From: Clostridiales bacterium
GTDB lineage: Bacteria; Bacillota; Clostridia; TANB77; CAG-508
Direction: 5' to 3'
Assembly: GCA_004554705.1 (NCBI GenBank)
Contig: SFKS01000016.1
Span: 1 to 23,095 of the forward strand
Length of the DNA: 23,095 nucleotides
Numbering within the stretch: position 1 is the stretch's first letter; each line of letters starts with the position of its first letter. A model generated the notes under the pieces. The model was not told the origin of the DNA, searched no databases, and saw only the letters and a list, made by a program, of their open reading frames with translations. Below are positions 22,051 through 23,095 of this stretch, one piece after another. The position numbers were made by a program, and so were the translations under genes.

Positions 22051-23095
22051 CTACCTCTCATACCTTCTCGTCTTTTTCTTTTGTACTTTTCCCTGTTCTT
22101 TTTCTTCCACTTGCCTAATTTGTTCCTTCATTTTAACTGCATTATCTACAACCTCATCACACATCTTTATTTCCTTCTTAATTTTTTTAAGTTCTTCTGT
22201 TACTTGTATTATCTGCTTTGTAATTTGGTCTTTTTCGCTCTCATTTTCTGTATTGCCTCTTTTGTAATATAATCTATTTCTAGTATTTAATATCTCTTGC
22301 TTTTCTCGTAATTTCTTATCCTTTAAGTCATCAACATTTTTTGCTATCTCTAGTTTATACTTGCATAAAAATCTTATTAGCTCTGAATAATGATCCATCT
22401 TTGCAATATCTTTTCGCATTTCTTCTGTTAATTTGTGTGGCACATTATTCTTCTTATAAAGCCCTAATAAATGTTTATATTAATAATACAATGCAATTAT
22501 TCCTTTAGGCTTGTATGCTTTCTTAAAAATACTTTTTGTCCCATATAATTTAATTCTCATTGTTTTATATGGATATATTTTTTCTTCAGTAACAAAATCA
22601 TTTGCAAGTATTCTTTGTCTAATGCTTTCTACTGAATACCCTTCTCCAAATGCTCTTTCAACTCTTATATTTCTTTTATGTGGTTCTTTTCTAATCGATA
22701 ATTTATCAGCTCTGTAATAATAATTATATCCCATTGAACTTAATATCCTGTGAAAATCTTTGCTGGCATAAGAATGCTTTATTGCATAGTCTAAATCTTC
22801 TTTTGCAAATCTATAATAATCTGAATTTTGCAAAGACTTTTGATAAAAATTATTATAGTTGATTCCTGATTTACAAGGTTTCTCTTCTAAAACATTTAGT
22901 CCATATTCTTCACAAAGTTCATCTGATGTTTTTCTTAATATTGCAGTATTAACATGATTACTATAATATTTTAGTCCATCTTTAAAGGAAACAGAGTTCA
23001 CTACAAAATGATTATGAAGATGCTCTGTATTCAAATGTGTTGTTACTATAACTTGAAATCTTTCTCCCCATATTTCATTTGCAAGTTTTACTCCA
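22051..23095 (-). pseudogene. MobP-type relaxase, interrupted by an in-frame stop (5' end off the right edge)
   Basis: The frame is open from the window edge, so the N-terminus with the catalytic Tyr is outside. It begins IWGERFQVIVTTHLNTEHLH, with HLNTEHLHNHFVVNS, the His-rich metal site of Relaxase/Mob proteins that nick oriT. The reading stops at TAA (22480-22482) after KGIIALYY. The same frame then continues YKHLLGLYKKNN and 130 more residues (22051-22443) ending in a Lys-rich coiled coil, as in intact relaxases of this type. A single change from a Tyr codon would restore it. Two separate shorter proteins are possible but unlikely. The element is therefore probably unable to mobilise itself, unless this is a sequencing error. 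Confidence 0.8.

Noticed and set aside
22051..23034. Use of TAA as a sense codon to explain the split relaxase
   Set aside because: Several other genes here end naturally at TAA (for example cas2, cas9 and the HEPN-motif gene), so recoding is not tenable.

Overview
The window looks like an anaerobic, very AT-rich Bacillota (Clostridia-like) chromosome. The gene set includes an FprA-type flavoprotein, TnpV and a MobP-type relaxase. Shine-Dalgarno sites are purine-rich, and TAA, TAG and TGA all act as stops, so the code is standard.

Left part (1-6450), presumed resident chromosome: the N-terminal part of an A-type flavoprotein runs off the left edge. Next come a bidirectional terminator and a CRISPR array of 16 repeats and 15 spacers, then a minus-strand cas9-cas1-cas2 operon with no csn2 or cas4 (type II-C layout). 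A tracrRNA locus sits directly upstream of cas9, with a good promoter, a full-length degenerate repeat as anti-repeat and a 3' hairpin. Every array repeat ends in an extended -10 box (TGATATAAT), and a strong terminator lies where the array would finish if read on the plus strand. This matches the Neisseria-type arrangement in which each spacer has its own promoter, with the array converging on cas2.

Boundary (6637-6872): the 3' half of an initiator tRNA (anticodon loop to acceptor end), with no matching 5' half, lies beside a possible integrase C-terminal remnant. I read it as the attachment scar of an element that extends rightward from about 6678 past the window end.

Integrated element (about 6678-23095): it begins with tnpV and a small unknown gene on the plus strand. 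The rest is on the minus strand and is mostly defence-like. From left to right: (1) a three-gene cassette of an HNH-like zinc protein, an unknown 465-residue protein and an OLD-like ABC ATPase-TOPRIM protein with a likely 3' frameshift; (2) a small membrane protein; (3) an MqsR-like toxin with a zinc-ribbon/HTH/Panacea antitoxin, with promoter and likely operator; (4) a six-gene run of MazG-like pyrophosphohydrolase, winged-HTH protein, zinc-ribbon protein, nuclease-DUF2075 (Schlafen-type) helicase, HEPN-motif protein and metallophosphoesterase; (5) a PD-(D/E)xK nuclease and DEAH helicase pair resembling Hachiman HamAB; (6) a relaxase gene interrupted by an in-frame TAA.

Together this is a CRISPR-Cas locus next to a defence-loaded integrative element. 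The element's mobility genes look decayed (integrase remnant, nonsense relaxase) while most defence genes are intact. The best candidates for something undescribed are the three-gene OLD/HNH cassette, the six-gene MazG-to-phosphoesterase operon, and the tracrRNA 5' hairpin whose loop is complementary to the CRISPR repeat.
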